Shown here: in pieces, positions 63,059-64,000 of the stretch | Layout of the letters: each line of letters opens with the position of its first letter | Numbering within the stretch: the first letter of the stretch is position 1 | Assembly: GCF_023555415.1 (NCBI RefSeq) | Contig: NZ_JAKRYL010000017.1 | Coordinates: 31,154 to 95,153 of the forward strand | Source of the DNA: Halalkalibacter alkaliphilus | GTDB lineage: Bacteria > Bacillota > Bacilli > Bacillales > Bacillaceae_D | Length of the DNA: 64,000 bases | Direction: 5' to 3' | Notes under the pieces: model-generated | Database searches by the model: none | Seen by the model: the letters and a program-made list of their open reading frames with translations, nothing else | Told to the model about the DNA's origin: nothing | Program-made: the position numbers and the translations under genes

Positions 63059-63838
63059 TTATGATGAAAAACGAACTGAAACCTCACCTAGATGAGCAAT
63101 TTTTGCTGTAAATATATCTCCAGGCTCTGCATCAACTGCAGCTGAAAGAGCCCCTGATAGTATGACTTCACCAGCTTTTAACGTAATATCAAATTCACTT
63201 AGCTTATTCGCTAACCATGCAACACAATTAGCTGGATGACCCATTACCGCTGCCCCTACTCCTGTGTTGACAATCTCACCATTCTTCAAGAGGACCATTC
63301 CAACCTGAGAAAGATCGACTTTATCGACACTGACTGGCTTGCCGCCAAGTACGTAATGGCTGCTTGATGCGTTATCAGCAATCGTATCTGGTAATTTAAT
63401 TTTCCAGTCTTTTACTCGGCTATCGACAATTTCTAATGAAGGCAAAAGGTAATCAGTTGCTTGTATCACATCTAATGCTGTTACATTAGGTCCTTTTAAA
63501 TCTTTCTTAAGTACAAAGGCAACTTCTCCTTCTACTTTTGGTTGCATGACTTCGTTATAAGAAAGCTCTGTTCCATTTTCAACAACCATTCCATCTAGTA
63601 GATGTCCATAATCTGGTTCATCAACACCTAATAATTTTTGCATCGCAACAGATGTCAGGCCGATTTTTTTTCCAACGATCGTCTGTCCTTGTGCAACCTT
63701 CTGCTTAATAATTTCTAATTGAACAGCATATGCATCTTGAACTGTAAACGAAGGGCTTTGGTCTGTTAATGCCACTGTACCCACTCGATCTTGTTCTGCT
63801 TGTAAGAGCTGGTTTGCAAACGATTCTGGTGTACTCAT
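63059..63838 (-). CDS. 2-keto-4-pentenoate hydratase (DmpE-like)
   Basis: 259 residues, paralogue of the decarboxylase at 60289-61077: [72 protein letters not shown] precedes the ATG. Its position directly before the acetaldehyde dehydrogenase gene matches dmpE. It hydrates 2-oxopent-4-enoate to 4-hydroxy-2-oxovalerate. Confidence 0.87.
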   Translation of the reverse strand: MSTPESFANQLLQAEQDRVGTVALTDQSPSFTVQDAYAVQLEIIKQKVAQGQTIVGKKIGLTSVAMQKLLGVDEPDYGHLLDGMVVENGTELSYNEVMQPKVEGEVAFVLKKDLKGPNVTALDVIQATDYLLPSLEIVDSRVKDWKIKLPDTIADNASSSHYVLGGKPVSVDKVDLSQVGMVLLKNGEIVNTGVGAAVMGHPANCVAWLANKLSEFDITLKAGEVILSGALSAAVDAEPGDIFTAKIAHLGEVSVRFSS

Positions 63839-63913
63839 CGTTTTCCCTCCTTATATATGTGAAAAAGGGGAAGGAGCTCTGGAACTCGTCCTTCGCTCCA
63901 CTCCTCATTTAAA

Positions 63914-64000
63914 TTAAAGCTTAATGCAAATATTTTTTAGTTCACTGTAGAATTCGAAGCTATGCATTCCGCCTTCACGTCCGATTCCACTTTGCTTCAT
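63914..64000 (-). CDS. aldehyde dehydrogenase C-terminus (probable 2-hydroxymuconic semialdehyde dehydrogenase), partial
   Basis: The last 28 codons read KQSGIGREGGMHSFEFYSE ... KNICIKL, the C-terminal signature of ALDH-superfamily enzymes. The rest lies beyond 64000. Being first in the order ALDH - hydratase - acylating ALDH - aldolase - decarboxylase - tautomerase, it corresponds to dmpC/xylG, which oxidises 2-hydroxymuconate semialdehyde. Confidence 0.85.
   Translation of the reverse strand: MKQSGIGREGGMHSFEFYSELKNICIKL

Overview
The window looks like a chromosomal segment of a spore-forming, low-GC Gram-positive bacterium of the Bacillaceae. Evidence: strong AGGAGG-type ribosome binding sites, GTG/TTG starts, spore genes (DUF1256/YyaC family, CotS-like kinase), Bacillus-type glutamate synthase, pyruvate carboxylase, CopZ, ferredoxin and HtpX, and a consensus Fur box. 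I saw no rRNA, tRNA, CRISPR array, IS element or phage genes.

Region 1 (1-16.9 kb, nearly all minus strand) is a carbohydrate/polyol uptake and oxidation locus with unusual control. An RbsABC-type ABC importer is interleaved with two sugar-phosphate-isomerase-like TIM barrels and two Gfo/Idh/MocA dehydrogenases, behind a LacI-family repressor with matching operators (TGTAAAGGATTACA twice). A 972-residue histidine kinase without membrane segments carries a C-terminal copy of the sugar-binding protein encoded in the operon (about two thirds identical over the part I aligned by eye). Two near-identical LytTR response regulators flank the locus. Directly behind each regulator gene, and before lacI, lie three copies of one promoter unit: TAGACA, 17 bp, TACAAT, an inverted repeat over the -35 box, and a distal TGTCT box exactly 79 nt from the start of that repeat. 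In two copies the distal box is part of a direct repeat of 21-bp period, the geometry of LytTR sites. The units face an alpha/beta hydrolase (recently tandemly duplicated), lacI plus possibly the transport operon, and a short transcript with no obvious protein. This kinase/binding-protein fusion and its regulon are the best candidate for an undescribed system.

Region 2 (17-43.7 kb) is mostly housekeeping: htpX, a Ppx/GppA phosphatase, a glycosyltransferase/HipA-like pair, gltBD, an AlkC-like DNA glycosylase, a sirtuin, LysM proteins, an AGCS symporter, a Thermus-type isocitrate dehydrogenase, an Mhq-type dioxygenase, spore genes, copZ and fer. It has two decayed genes (frameshifted heme monooxygenase behind a Fur box; nadC remnant) and a probable frameshift in a tetranucleotide tract.

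Region 3 (43.7-64 kb) is aromatic-acid catabolism. An IclR regulator diverges from a TAXI-TRAP transporter, two almost identical Rieske oxygenases separated by a small zinc-ribbon gene, a class II aldolase-type protein, a Gfo/Idh/MocA enzyme resembling dihydroxyphthalate dehydrogenases, and two EamA transporters. After pyc comes a complete lower meta-cleavage operon in the Pseudomonas dmp order C-E-F-G-H-I plus a LigB-type extradiol dioxygenase. It is interrupted by four 138-bp tandem units of a repeat family that also occurs at 18.0 kb. A plausible flow is import, ring dihydroxylation, rearomatisation, decarboxylation, ring cleavage, then pyruvate and acetyl-CoA. No oxygenase reductase is visible in the window.
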